From positions 1-64,000 of the IMG/VR virus record IMGVR_UViG_3300022562_001644: a stretch of 64,000 bases of DNA. One strand, 5' to 3'. A program made the position numbers and the translations under genes. The notes under the pieces were generated by a model. It did not search any database. It had not been told where the DNA came from and worked only from the letters and a program-made list of their open reading frames with translations. This stretch comes from a virus. Positions 31,835 through 40,789 of this stretch are shown piece after piece (position 1 is the first letter of the stretch; each line of letters opens with the position of its first letter).

Positions 31835-32339
31835 GGAGGAACTCGAGCGAGGCGCGGGAGAAAAAGGAAAATGGATGCGCTCCCAGAAAGAGAAGATCGA
31901 GCGCGCCATAAGGGATGAGGATGAGATCTTGTTTGAGCGAGCTCTCGGGGGCTGGCTGAAGGGCTGGGGGACGGTCAATACTGAGATCGCCGAGAATTAT
32001 CGCAAGACCGTAGAGCCCGAGATGTGGGAGCTCCGTTACGTTCGATGGATGAACATCAGGTTCATGAAGCTCGAGTGCGACATGGGAACTTTTTACATCG
32101 TCCCCAGGACTCCGAATCGCAGGCCAAAGACTGACCACTGGTTCACCGTAGACGAGATGCTAGACATTCTCGCTGCTCCCGGTGTAGTGGCGTCATCCAA
32201 GGCGTTCGGTGCACTGCCCAGTCGCCCGGACTCTACATCCAGGCCTGGGTCTGACGAGCGCCACCTTGTGGTCAACTTTGCCGACAGTAACAAGCCTGCC
32301 GTTTACTACGACTATAGGGGGAGGCCTAGCGATGGCTGA
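31755..32339 (+). CDS. hypothetical protein, 194 aa
   Basis: GTG 31755 has GGAGAG upstream. A highly charged helical N-terminal half (QARYQKELDRMERERLPGAK) precedes an alpha/beta C-terminal region (FTVDEMLDILAAPGVV). No family is recognised; it lies between SSB-like and nuclease genes. Confidence 0.55.
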   Translation: MTKREKLQARYQKELDRMERERLPGAKEELERGAGEKGKWMRSQKEKIERAIRDEDEILFERALGGWLKGWGTVNTEIAENYRKTVEPEMWELRYVRWMNIRFMKLECDMGTFYIVPRTPNRRPKTDHWFTVDEMLDILAAPGVVASSKAFGALPSRPDSTSRPGSDERHLVVNFADSNKPAVYYDYRGRPSDG

Positions 32340-32829
32340 AAAGGGTTTTGTCGATGCACTCATCAAGACAGTGAAAGATTTCGAGAATGCTGTAGCGGTT
32401 CGCCCATCCGACAACTACACGATGGGAATACCGGATGTGCTTGGCTGGATTCCGGTGAACTCTCCCAGTCCCGTGGTCTGGGCCGTGGCCATAGAGGCCA
32501 AGGAGGTTAACCCTCTGATGGAAGACCCGTTCCACAAGGGGCGCCGAACGGGTCGGATGCTGAAGCACGAGTTCACAGGCCCCCAGGTATCGATGTTGCG
32601 GAAGATGAAGCAGGCTGGGGTCGACGCCTTCGGTCTTGTCAGAGCCTCCAGTGATACTGCCTTCCGAATCGAGCCGGAAGATATCCCCACCAAGACAGGA
32701 AATTTCACGCACGAAGAGCTCGTGAAATTCGGCACCGTGGTCCGGCGAGAAAAAGGCATCTGGAAATTCTGGGAGACAGACAATGATCAAGTACCTGGTT
32801 CAAGACATCGAGACGATCCCCGAGAGTGA
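32332..32829 (+). CDS. PD-(D/E)XK nuclease (resolvase/VRR-NUC-like)
   Basis: A 165-aa protein with TMGIPDVLGWIP, AVAIEAKEV and PQVSMLRKMKQAGVDAFGLVR. This is the G-x-PD ... ExK ... Q...L...G pattern of VRR-NUC and archaeal-resolvase-type nucleases. The catalytic residues Asp, Glu and Lys are all present. Its role may be Holliday-junction or flap cleavage in replication. ATG 32332 overlaps the previous stop. Confidence 0.65.
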   Translation: MAEKGFVDALIKTVKDFENAVAVRPSDNYTMGIPDVLGWIPVNSPSPVVWAVAIEAKEVNPLMEDPFHKGRRTGRMLKHEFTGPQVSMLRKMKQAGVDAFGLVRASSDTAFRIEPEDIPTKTGNFTHEELVKFGTVVRREKGIWKFWETDNDQVPGSRHRDDPRE

Positions 32830-33577
32830 GATCGTAGACATGTGGACGCCCACCGATGCGGACAAGGAGCGCTACCCCGACAGGGCACCCTTCCCGCCAA
32901 TCTGGTGTCACAAGGTCATCTGTATCGGAATGCTCGCCTTGGACAAAGATTTCAAGGCCACGAAGGGTGGTTGTGCCGCCGGCGGACTGAGCGGTGGCAA
33001 ATCCGAGAAGGAGATGATCGAGCGCTGGAGCTACGCGGCATCAGGCAAGATGTGGGAGCAACCGCGAGCTCTTCGCATGGTGGATTACAACGGCCGGGGT
33101 TTCGATGTCCCCGTGCTTCAGACTCGAGCTTTCCGGTATGGAATTCAACTGCCCTGGTACTTCGGAAGGCTGCCGGACAACAAGGGAACTATCTCGACGT
33201 GGTCCAAGGAATACCGAGACCGCTACGGCGGGCATCATCTTGACATCCAGGAGCTCTGGACCAACAAGGGCTCATTCCGTTATCCGCACCTGGCCAACCT
33301 GGCATGCCTTATGGGCCTGCCTGGAAAGGTCGGGATCGACGGCAGCAAGGTTCACGAGGCCTACCTGAAGGGGCAGCGCGAGGAAATCGACATCTACTGC
33401 ATGCAGGACGTCTATCAGACGGCTTTCATCTTCCAGCGGTTCCAGTACATGTCGGGGCGACTGGCTCTCGAGGGTTACCGCGAGGCGGCCACAAGTGTCC
33501 TTGATATCATCGCAAAAGAGGAGGTCCACTCTGATTTCCTTGGGCAAATCGACAAGGCTGCCGTTCTGCTCGAGTAG
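32783..33577 (+). CDS. DnaQ-fold 3'-5' exonuclease (PolB-type proofreading-like)
   Basis: The 264-aa protein has LVQDIETIPE (ExoI, DxE), VDYNGRGFDVPVLQTRA (ExoII, NxxxFD) and YCMQDVYQTAFIF (ExoIII-type, D), plus HLDIQELW and ANLACLMGLPGK. This is the predicted exonuclease family related to the polymerase B proofreading domain. It may supply proofreading or end-trimming. It overlaps the previous gene by 47 nt. Confidence 0.8.
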   Translation: MIKYLVQDIETIPESEIVDMWTPTDADKERYPDRAPFPPIWCHKVICIGMLALDKDFKATKGGCAAGGLSGGKSEKEMIERWSYAASGKMWEQPRALRMVDYNGRGFDVPVLQTRAFRYGIQLPWYFGRLPDNKGTISTWSKEYRDRYGGHHLDIQELWTNKGSFRYPHLANLACLMGLPGKVGIDGSKVHEAYLKGQREEIDIYCMQDVYQTAFIFQRFQYMSGRLALEGYREAATSVLDIIAKEEVHSDFLGQIDKAAVLLE

Positions 33578-33579
33578 TG

Positions 33580-33585
33580 TAGAAT
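33580..33585 (+). promoter_or_regulatory. leaderless -10 element TAGAAT
   Basis: TAGAAT overlaps the end of the exonuclease operon and ends 6 nt (CGGGCC) before ATG 33592. There is no SD in the gap. The -35 region is weak. Confidence 0.5.
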
Positions 33586-33591
33586 CGGGCC

Positions 33592-33945
33592 ATGCCCACG
33601 CTGAAGATTGACGGAACGCTGTCCTTCCCCATTGGGTCCGAGTCGAATCTTTCGAGTCGCACGTTTTCCGCACAACTCTTCTACGATGAGCGAAGCTTGG
33701 ATGACGTGTCGATTCCTGGTGCTGTAGTTGACCAGGATCTCATGAGTCTTATCGCGGATGCGAAGGCCTGTTACATCGAGGTCGTGTCGGGCGAGGGAGA
33801 GCTAAAAATCAATGGCTCAGCTCCAACCTTGCCGATCTCGGTGGATGGTGGTTTCTGGGTCTGGTTCAATCCCAACGGAGGATTGACCGCCCTCTCCATC
33901 ACCACGGCCGCAGCCGCAAAGCTGCGCGTCTACATGTTCACTTGA
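33592..33945 (+). CDS. beta-rich hypothetical protein, 117 aa
   Basis: The protein is beta-rich with few charges (GTLSFPIGSESNLSSRTFSAQ; GGFWVWFNPNGGLTALSITT; LRVYMFT). It resembles small virion-associated jelly-roll or decoration proteins, but no family can be assigned. It is the first gene of a leaderless unit near the early/late boundary. Confidence 0.5.
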   Translation: MPTLKIDGTLSFPIGSESNLSSRTFSAQLFYDERSLDDVSIPGAVVDQDLMSLIADAKACYIEVVSGEGELKINGSAPTLPISVDGGFWVWFNPNGGLTALSITTAAAAKLRVYMFT

Positions 33946-33966
33946 TCAAAACGTCTTTTTTTAGCA

Positions 33967-33995
33967 TTGACGCTTTGATGTCCCTTTCGTAGGTT
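33967..33995 (+). promoter_or_regulatory. promoter TTGACG-17-TAGGTT, leaderless
   Basis: TTGACG (33967-33972), a 17-nt spacer and TAGGTT (33990-33995) form a housekeeping-type promoter that ends 6 nt (TGGGCC) before ATG 34002. It is the best of the leaderless set, with both hexamers. A T-run (33955-33962) just upstream may terminate the previous unit. Confidence 0.65.
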
Positions 33996-34001
33996 TGGGC
34001 C

Positions 34002-34514
34002 ATGCCATCACGCTTATTTGACGCTCGAGTAAAGCTAATGAGCCAGGAGGAGGCTCGAGCGTCCCGCGAGGAAGCGAAGAAGAGAGCCCAGGAGGCGGAT
34101 GACGCCATCAAGGAGCTTGAGGAGACGGACGCCGCCAGCGTCAAGCTTAGAGAGACCCTGGCCGCGGCACAGGCTGTGGCGCCGATCGTCTACAAGGAGT
34201 ACCGCCGGCCTGGCTCGAAGTGGATGATCGAGCACTCCCAGGTAGGCCAAGACTACATCTTCCAGGTCCACACCCTGAAGCCGCCGAAAATCGAGGTCCA
34301 GGGAGTACTTGGGCTGATGATCAGCGCAATGGACGTGATCTTCCCAAGATCGTTGGATATTCGCTATGTTCCGCCGAGCCCGCGGTACAAGCTTCAATTT
34401 TACACAATCAGGGTAGAGAAGGTGGTGGGACTGCCTGGATGGTCAACGGCCATCGAGCGGGCACTGGCCTCCCTGTCAGTCATGGACGCCTGGCCTCGCC
34501 AGGAGCGCGGCTAG
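34002..34514 (+). CDS. hypothetical protein with coiled coil, 170 aa
   Basis: The first ~55 residues are a charged helix (QEEARASREEAKKRAQEADD...). The rest is alpha/beta (IVYKEYRRPGSKWMIEHSQVGQDYIFQVHT). No family is recognised. It is the last plus-strand gene of the left half and its stop overlaps the convergent minus-strand gene by 4 nt. Confidence 0.55.
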   Translation: MPSRLFDARVKLMSQEEARASREEAKKRAQEADDAIKELEETDAASVKLRETLAAAQAVAPIVYKEYRRPGSKWMIEHSQVGQDYIFQVHTLKPPKIEVQGVLGLMISAMDVIFPRSLDIRYVPPSPRYKLQFYTIRVEKVVGLPGWSTAIERALASLSVMDAWPRQERG

Positions 34515-34807
34515 CCCCGTCCACGTCGCGACATGCGACCGATGGTCTTGAGCCCCAGGGCGGCCAGGAGACCGCCGAGAGCGCCCTTCTTGAGAGCTCC
34601 CACGGCAGTCTCCTGGGGTCCGTCGTATGGGTTGGGGGAGAAGCCGGCCTTGACGCTGTCGATGGCATGGCCCCCGAGTCCTGCCAAAGCGCCGCCGACC
34701 CCGAGTCGTTCATACAGGCGGTCCGGCCCAATCCGGATTTTCGCCTGCTTAGCGAAGCCCCCCGGCCTGAGCCGGAGGAGTTCGTCGGTGAACGACTGTA
34801 GGTTCAT
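34511..34807 (-). CDS. small tagged virion-module protein, 98 aa
   Basis: The N-terminus MNLQSFTDELLRLRPGGFAK carries a divergent form of the GFxDELxKxA tag. The rest is Gly/Ala-rich with two hydrophobic stretches (GVGGALAGLGGHA; GALGGLLAALGLK) and an Arg-rich end. It follows the putative tail-tube gene. Function unknown; perhaps an internal virion protein. Confidence 0.5.
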   Translation of the reverse strand: MNLQSFTDELLRLRPGGFAKQAKIRIGPDRLYERLGVGGALAGLGGHAIDSVKAGFSPNPYDGPQETAVGALKKGALGGLLAALGLKTIGRMSRRGRG

Positions 34808-34813
34808 TGAGGT

Positions 34814-35584
34814 CTACTGGTTGGCGAACAGCGGCTGGCCAGCGCCGGTGAGCTGCATACGGATCGGGCGAACCTGATCGAACTGAAGACTCACGCCCTC
34901 CATGAGGAGGACAGAGCCAGAGCTGATGGACAGCTGGTGGCCCTGGATGTAGCACTCCTCGAGATAGACGGCACCGAGAGTCATGTCGAGCTGGTTGCGG
35001 AAGTAGATGCAGATACCAGTGGGCTGATTGAAGATATCCGACGCCAGGTTCATCCAGAGATCGTCATAGCCTGGATTGAACCGAACCCTGTGGAGCTCTT
35101 GCTGAAGCTGAGGAAGATTCAGCAGAGTCTTGTTGGGGTTGGGAATATCGACGCCGCCGACATTGACCGTGTCATCGCTTTCGTTCAGGAAGTTGAACTT
35201 GTCGGAAGCGGTCTGTTTGTAGTGGGCGTACAACACCTTCAGAAGGGATGGACCGTGGTAGAGGACTCGACCCAGGGTGATCGAACCAATGGTTCGGCCG
35301 GGGATGAAGTACGAGCGGCTGGAGCCAATCTCGAAGATTCGCTGAAGCTGCTTCGACTGGCTCAGGCCTACGTTCTCTAGAACTCCGATGGGGAATACCT
35401 GGTCCCCTTCGTCGTCGGTCAGGGCGTCATCGCCATTGCCGATGTCACTAAGCCGAGGAGGCCCGGCGGCGATGAGCGTTGTCTCTGCCGAGACAAATTC
35501 ACCGCCGAGGAGCTCCTCTTGGACGTGGTGGTTGTGGAAGTCCCAGTTGTTGAAGGACGTGGTTGCTGCTGGACGAAGAGGCAT
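34814..35584 (-). CDS. probable tail tube / virion structural protein
   Basis: A 256-aa protein encoded directly downstream of the sheath, the usual place of the tail tube. The sequence is beta-rich with few Cys (SYFIPGRTIGSITLGRVLYHG; GICIYFRNQLDMTLGAVYLEECYIQG), as in tube proteins. No family signature is diagnostic, so the call rests mainly on position. SD AAGGAG precedes ATG 35584. Confidence 0.5.
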   Translation of the reverse strand: MPLRPAATTSFNNWDFHNHHVQEELLGGEFVSAETTLIAAGPPRLSDIGNGDDALTDDEGDQVFPIGVLENVGLSQSKQLQRIFEIGSSRSYFIPGRTIGSITLGRVLYHGPSLLKVLYAHYKQTASDKFNFLNESDDTVNVGGVDIPNPNKTLLNLPQLQQELHRVRFNPGYDDLWMNLASDIFNQPTGICIYFRNQLDMTLGAVYLEECYIQGHQLSISSGSVLLMEGVSLQFDQVRPIRMQLTGAGQPLFANQ

Positions 35585-35603
35585 TGTTTCTCCTTACCTG
35601 GGA

Positions 35604-38438
35604 CTAGACGAGAAGGGTCAGCTTGATGTTGTTGAGTGGAATCGGAATGGAGATGTCGATGTCGATCTCCACCGTATCCGGCGCGATATCGGACTCCTCG
35701 ATCCTGGTCAGAGAGCCGCCGCGGAGCGGAGCTCCGATTCGAGCAACTCGTTGATCTAGCAGGAAAGTGATGCCGCTCTGCCCCCTGGTCTTGAGTAGGT
35801 CCAACAGACCGTCGGTGATGTTGTAAATACCCAGGAACGGGCGATAGAGGCGACGGAAGAATCGCGCGATGAGGTCGACGTTCTTCGTGACCGAGAACTC
35901 CTGGAAGTAGATCGTGGTCAGGTCGGTGGTCAACTGGTGGCGAACAATGAGAGCAGCGTCCGGCACTGGCTGAACGAAGATCATGTTGCCGCCGCCGGCG
36001 ATAGTGTCGAGCTGGACGTCGCTGAAGATGTCATCCGAGTTCTCGCGACCAACGAATCCAGTCAGGGCAAGATTGGTGAAGCCCTGCTGGCTCGGCAGTC
36101 CGGCGGTTAGGCCAGAGAGAACCGGTGCAGCAAAGTACCCTGGGATGAGAGTTGCTTCGCCGTTGACCGACACGGCAAGCCTGTCCGGCCAGGTGTGAAC
36201 GACACGGCGGCTTCCAAAGGAGCTCGCGTATCCGGCCAGGAAGTCCGCTTGCTCATTGAGCGAGAGGTCTTTCGTGATGCGGTACTCTACATCGGTAAGG
36301 GTGCCACCGAATCCAGCGGTCGGATCGGAGTCGAGGGTGATCTGAGACTCAGAGTCAATCGATGCAATCGGATGACGAGTGCCAGTAATGAAGGCATCCT
36401 CGGTCGCATTTGGCGTGACCGACACGACATCGAGAGTCGTTAAGGTCGGAGTGGTGAGACCGTTGAATTCCTCGGTGACCGGGACAGTGCTGTTGTCTGT
36501 CCGAACGACCGTAGAGGAGAGAACAGCCTCGATGATGTGATCGGCGTTGTTGGCGCCGTTGGTAGCACCAGCAACACGCAGCTTCCGACCGATGTCGTCA
36601 TCAGTGAAGATCGCGCCGAGGATAGTCCACTGCCGGCTCGGTCCGTCGACGGAGTCGGAGACAGCATCGCGAGCAGGCTCACGATTGATGTCGTACAGGG
36701 TCGCCGCATGGCCGGCAAATGTTTCGTCAGCCCCGGGAACCTCGATGGTGGTGATGGTCGTAGAGCTGAGGACGTTTCCTACGGTGAAGACGCCGTCATT
36801 GAGCCCACCGACAGTTCCGGTGATGTACAGCAGGCGACCGATATCAGCCGGCGTGAACGCGCCATTGGTGAAGGTCCAGGTCTTGGTGGCCTGGACAACA
36901 TTGTCGACACCGTCATCGGTGGTGATGGCTCGAGCCAGGTCAACAATCCAGGCACGGGTGCCTGCGGCCATGAGCTCGGCGCCGCCCGGCGGAGTCGGGG
37001 TCACACCGACCTTCGCAGTGCTCACGATGGAGGCAATTGCGTAGGCGATATCATTGGCCGGGCTGGTCGCACCGCGGACCAGGATGGTTCTCCCGACGTC
37101 TGCGGCAACGAACTCGCCGTTGGTGATCTGGATTTCATCCGGGCCAGCGGTGAAGTAGTCTCGCTCGTCCGGAGTTACCGAACGCTGGACACCTTCAACA
37201 GCGGTGTACGAAATGATTTCCAGCAAGGAGCCAACAGTCACGTCATCGGTGATGAAGCTTCCGTTGTCTGGGTCGCGGAACTGAGTGTTTTCGGTTCCGG
37301 CGATTCCATTGCCGACGCCGGAGGATGTCTCGGTGCCAATCCCGCTGGGCGGGACAAGAACTTCGACTGTGCGAATCTTTCGGTTGAAGAAGCAGACCCT
37401 TTCCCTGCCGACGGTTGATACAGACATGCCTTCGACATGAGCCTTGGCGAGCTGGTGAACGGCAGTGTTGTGGGTCATTACGGCAATGCCGTAGACGTCC
37501 TTGTTCTCAAGGAACTCCAGGGCGTCCTGCCAAGCCTGCTCTTCATTCGAGAGAAACCCTCCCCCCAGGCCAGTAAAGCTAACCTCGGTGGTGGTGTTCT
37601 GCAGGGCGAGGTTTACGCCGTAAGCGCCGACGTTCGAGGGAACAATGTTGCCAATCCCGAAGACGGCCTCAAGAGAGTCTAGGTCGGTGAATACCGTAAG
37701 GTCTCCGGCTAAGTCAGGTCGGAGAGCTCTCCAGGAGAGCAGAACGGTTCCCTCAACGACAGGAAGAGGGGTCGCATCGTTGCTTTGAAGGCCGGGGAGG
37801 ACGTCGACGCTGGTGGCGGTCTTGGTGATGCCGTTGGCAGCAAAGTCTTCTTCTGAGTACTCTTCTTCCGCTCGGTACTCAAGGACTCGGTACTCGACGT
37901 TGGTTAGGGGAAGAGCACTCTTCCACTCGGCAGCGAGAACAAGGGTGTTGTCATCGGTCTTCCTGATAACAAGCTTACGCCCCTGGTCGGCTGGATCTAT
38001 GCCAACTGCATCGATGATGTCGACGTAGAAGACGGGGGCACCCTCTGCGTCAGGATCGAACGATGAAAAGGCGCCAGCCGTGGCATCGGTGAAAAGATTT
38101 GGAGTGTCGAGGACTCCAGTAATCTTGCTGGCCGATGGCAGCGGGGGTTCTTTTACGAGGTAGACGTCCTGGAGCTTGAAGCCAACGCCCTTGTGGGCAC
38201 TAGCCTCGGCTTCATCATCGGGAGCATCGCCGAGGTCAACAATTGCACCCACCTCGAGCCCGACATAGGGATACGAGGTGATGGAAAGGTTGTCCTCAGA
38301 GTAGACACCGGCGTTGACGTCGTCTTCGATTTGGTAAGCCGGTCCGGCTACCAATGCGGGAAGAGACGGAAGCGCAAGTGCGGCGGCGGCTTGCTGGAAC
38401 TCTTGGATTACTTCAACTGCAGGTCGGCGATATGCCAT
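35604..38438 (-). CDS. contractile tail sheath protein with inserted repeats
   Basis: The C-terminal ~220 residues have sheath features: DLSLNEQADFLAGYASSFG, PGYFAAPVLSGLTA and NVDLIARFFRRLYRPFLGI. At 944 aa it is far longer than typical sheaths (400-700 aa). The middle (about 390-705) contains three clear F-x3-D-[IV]-GR-x-[IL] repeats (at ~443, ~530 and ~611). These may project from the sheath surface. GGAGGATCG precedes ATG 38438. Confidence 0.75.
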   Translation of the reverse strand: MAYRRPAVEVIQEFQQAAAALALPSLPALVAGPAYQIEDDVNAGVYSEDNLSITSYPYVGLEVGAIVDLGDAPDDEAEASAHKGVGFKLQDVYLVKEPPLPSASKITGVLDTPNLFTDATAGAFSSFDPDAEGAPVFYVDIIDAVGIDPADQGRKLVIRKTDDNTLVLAAEWKSALPLTNVEYRVLEYRAEEEYSEEDFAANGITKTATSVDVLPGLQSNDATPLPVVEGTVLLSWRALRPDLAGDLTVFTDLDSLEAVFGIGNIVPSNVGAYGVNLALQNTTTEVSFTGLGGGFLSNEEQAWQDALEFLENKDVYGIAVMTHNTAVHQLAKAHVEGMSVSTVGRERVCFFNRKIRTVEVLVPPSGIGTETSSGVGNGIAGTENTQFRDPDNGSFITDDVTVGSLLEIISYTAVEGVQRSVTPDERDYFTAGPDEIQITNGEFVAADVGRTILVRGATSPANDIAYAIASIVSTAKVGVTPTPPGGAELMAAGTRAWIVDLARAITTDDGVDNVVQATKTWTFTNGAFTPADIGRLLYITGTVGGLNDGVFTVGNVLSSTTITTIEVPGADETFAGHAATLYDINREPARDAVSDSVDGPSRQWTILGAIFTDDDIGRKLRVAGATNGANNADHIIEAVLSSTVVRTDNSTVPVTEEFNGLTTPTLTTLDVVSVTPNATEDAFITGTRHPIASIDSESQITLDSDPTAGFGGTLTDVEYRITKDLSLNEQADFLAGYASSFGSRRVVHTWPDRLAVSVNGEATLIPGYFAAPVLSGLTAGLPSQQGFTNLALTGFVGRENSDDIFSDVQLDTIAGGGNMIFVQPVPDAALIVRHQLTTDLTTIYFQEFSVTKNVDLIARFFRRLYRPFLGIYNITDGLLDLLKTRGQSGITFLLDQRVARIGAPLRGGSLTRIEESDIAPDTVEIDIDISIPIPLNNIKLTLLV

Positions 38439-38460
38439 CTAACGATCCTCCTGATGCACG

Positions 38461-39147
38461 CTAGTGTGTGCCACTCCCGCTTGTCCGTACAACAATGTCT
38501 TGCAGCTTCTTGGAGTTATTCGGCCTCACGCTGTATCTCCGCTGCACCATGGCCTGAATGGCGATGGGAACAACAGACATTTCTGGGCGTGAGTCGCTTT
38601 TTACGAGGGCTTCTTCCCCCATGTTCGTGGCCTCGACTTTGAAAAAGCCTAGATGATTCGGGACCATGATACCGCGTCTTGCGATTTTCCGCAGGACGTC
38701 TCGTAGCACCTGGAATCCCTCAAAAAGGTAGCCAGCAATGTCCTCGGCCTCGACGCCCTGGCGAGAGAAGCAAGAGAGAACTACAGACCCTCGAATGAGG
38801 TCGGTGTGAGTCCTGGTGTCGGTTCGCATGTCGATGGACTGGAGCTGTCGAAAACCGCTTGTACGCATCCACGCGAGGGGACCCCGATTGGCCACGATGG
38901 CCGGCTTGGAGCCAACCTGGTCGAGGTTGAATGCGTACTTATCCACAATCATTATCTGGGTTTTCTCCTGGTCTGGATCCCAGCAGATTCCCATCGGGTT
39001 GTTCTCGAGGAACATGAGCTGAGCAATTTCAAGGGCGTATGACTTGATGACCTGGTGCGCGCGCACGTACCGCCGCTGATCGTCATGGACGCTGCGGGCG
39101 TTGTCCTGAGAGACCTCAGGGGGAAGTACTGGTTGGTCGTCGCTCAT
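38461..39147 (-). CDS. putative tail terminator / head-tail joining protein
   Basis: A 228-aa protein located just upstream of the sheath, where tail-completion proteins usually lie. The alpha/beta sequence includes MRTDTRTHTDLIRGSVVLSC and QVLRDVLRKIARRGIMVPN. No family match is certain; the call is from position. It overlaps the previous gene by 4 nt. Confidence 0.4.
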   Translation of the reverse strand: MSDDQPVLPPEVSQDNARSVHDDQRRYVRAHQVIKSYALEIAQLMFLENNPMGICWDPDQEKTQIMIVDKYAFNLDQVGSKPAIVANRGPLAWMRTSGFRQLQSIDMRTDTRTHTDLIRGSVVLSCFSRQGVEAEDIAGYLFEGFQVLRDVLRKIARRGIMVPNHLGFFKVEATNMGEEALVKSDSRPEMSVVPIAIQAMVQRRYSVRPNNSKKLQDIVVRTSGSGTH

Positions 39148-39665
39148 GTAGTCGGGTTCTCATCTTCGACTTCCTTCAAAGCCTCTTCGAAGGCGTCGCC
39201 CAGTCTATTCCTAACCGTGTTGGTTACGGTGTTTTTCATGGATTCGACGGAAGCCTTTTCTGACTGCTCACGGAAGATGTTCTCGAGCTCGATGCGACGG
39301 AATACGAGGTCCGATCGGCCATCTGACCGAGACCTGATTTCGGGGACTCCAGTGCTGGCCTCGAACAAAGACTCTACCGATACGGCATCGACCCCCTCAG
39401 ACTTGTCATGTTGAGCCATCTTCGAGGTGGCCCCAAGAATTTCGCTGGCATTGTCGGAGGTAATAACGAAGCGATTCCCTTCCGTCTTAACCTTGACTGC
39501 TGCACCGGGAGCTCTGTTGAGCCCTGGATCTGCCTGAGTGTTCAGATCTCTCTCAATGTTCTTGCCGATCTTGTCGTTCACCCTCTGCAAAACGTCTTCG
39601 TAATTATCGAAGGCCGTCGACTTTCTCAGGTCGAATCTGAACCAGTTGTTGAAGTTCGTGCTCAT
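39144..39665 (-). CDS. putative tail-completion/neck protein, 173 aa
   Basis: Charged, mostly helical protein with FRFDLRKSTAFDNYEDVL at the start and a strongly acidic C-terminus (EEALKEVEDENPTT). It lies between neck-type genes and the sheath. The start overlaps the upstream tagged gene's end by 4 nt. Function inferred only from gene order. Confidence 0.4.
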   Translation of the reverse strand: MSTNFNNWFRFDLRKSTAFDNYEDVLQRVNDKIGKNIERDLNTQADPGLNRAPGAAVKVKTEGNRFVITSDNASEILGATSKMAQHDKSEGVDAVSVESLFEASTGVPEIRSRSDGRSDLVFRRIELENIFREQSEKASVESMKNTVTNTVRNRLGDAFEEALKEVEDENPTT

Positions 39666-39910
39666 GAGAGGCTGGAAAAGTTCGTCAGGTGATTGGGGGT
39701 GGTCAGCGGAGTTGGTGCCACATTGTATTGAGCGGTGGCGGTTAACTGCGGCTGGCCAGACTTGAGTCCAGTCCTTGCGCCTGATCCCTGTGTTGCATCC
39801 ATCACGGACTGGATCGCAGACGCGAGGTCATATCCGGCCGGTCGCTCATGCTGAGGGTAAGCTGCTATCTTGATGAGCTCGTCGGCAAATCCGCGCATGA
39901 AGTGATTCAT
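39662..39910 (-). CDS. small tagged virion-module protein, 82 aa
   Basis: MNHFMRGFADELIKIAAYPQ is a canonical N-terminal form of the tag. The remaining ~60 residues are Thr/Pro/Gln-rich and probably disordered. TGATG overlap with the preceding neck gene; GAGAGG upstream. Without the tag nothing is recognisable, so it may be a packaged peptide or assembly factor. Confidence 0.55.
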   Translation of the reverse strand: MNHFMRGFADELIKIAAYPQHERPAGYDLASAIQSVMDATQGSGARTGLKSGQPQLTATAQYNVAPTPLTTPNHLTNFSSLS

Positions 39911-40785
39911 CAGAAAAGCCTCTCGTCCTTAATCTTCTCCCATTCTCGCACGATTTCACGCAGCTCTGCGTCGTCAATCTTCTGGACGAGTCTTGTGTAC
40001 TCAACCTGGTCGCGACCAATGCCATTGAGGCGGCAAATGTGCTGAATGGTTGTGCCCATGGGCTGAATTGTGCGAACCGATGCGATTCGCCAAAGCGTGG
40101 CAGGCATGACCTCGTAGATGAGGTCCCCGGGTTTGACCTGAGGGTATGCGGAGAACCAGCAGTCTTTTTCTTTAGACTGGAGCTCGCCGAAGTCGGCTAT
40201 CTGAACCAGCTTCTCGTCGGGGTTGTAGTCGACGAAGAATGGAATCGGATCGAAGTATGGCCGCTGTCGCCCGGTGTTTAAGCACAGCGTGCAATCTGAG
40301 CGGTCCGATCTTCCAGTTGTCGGGTTGTAGCAGACGCACCTGGCCGACGAGATCGTCCGCTCGACGAAGGCAAACGATGGCTTGCCCTGGAGATACTGGA
40401 GGACGAAGTCGTGGCGACGGATGATCTCAAGCTCGTGGGGCCTGGGGCTCGTCTCCCATGTACGAATCTCGGACAGGATGTCGCCGTTGGCCGTGGTTGC
40501 CCGAATTCGGTAGTAATACCTGCGCCACCAGTTGATAAGGTTCGCCGTGATGTCGACGTACTCATAGGATAGAACACCGCCCTGTCCAGCGATGCCGGTT
40601 TCGAGAACATCTATTTCATCGTCATCCGAGAAGCTCGGGGACTGAGATCGTTCGACGGCGAACTCAACTGTGTCGAGACCGCTGTGCTGGGTGACGAGAT
40701 CCCATGAGACCAATATCCTCGCATTCCCGCTCGGCGGCGACTCGGGCTGAGCGATGATTATGTCGAGCCGTTTGAAAGCGAGCAT
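39910..40785 (-). CDS. putative neck/head-tail connector with Cys knuckle
   Basis: A 291-aa protein. The N-terminal ~110 residues look like a fibronectin-III-type beta sandwich (ILVSWDLVTQHSGLDTVEFAVERS; WWRRYYYRIRATTANGD). Then CVCYNPTTGR...DCTLCLNTG is a four-Cys site as in neck proteins of some phages. The position between capsid and sheath genes fits a connector role. Exact role uncertain. Confidence 0.45.
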   Translation of the reverse strand: MLAFKRLDIIIAQPESPPSGNARILVSWDLVTQHSGLDTVEFAVERSQSPSFSDDDEIDVLETGIAGQGGVLSYEYVDITANLINWWRRYYYRIRATTANGDILSEIRTWETSPRPHELEIIRRHDFVLQYLQGKPSFAFVERTISSARCVCYNPTTGRSDRSDCTLCLNTGRQRPYFDPIPFFVDYNPDEKLVQIADFGELQSKEKDCWFSAYPQVKPGDLIYEVMPATLWRIASVRTIQPMGTTIQHICRLNGIGRDQVEYTRLVQKIDDAELREIVREWEKIKDERLF

Positions 40786-40789
40786 CGAC

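Noticed and set aside
36537-37418. 293-aa antisense ORF inside the tail sheath gene
   Set aside because: It mirrors the GC-rich codon structure of the sheath, has no supported start and no recognisable domain; the sheath frame is clearly coding.
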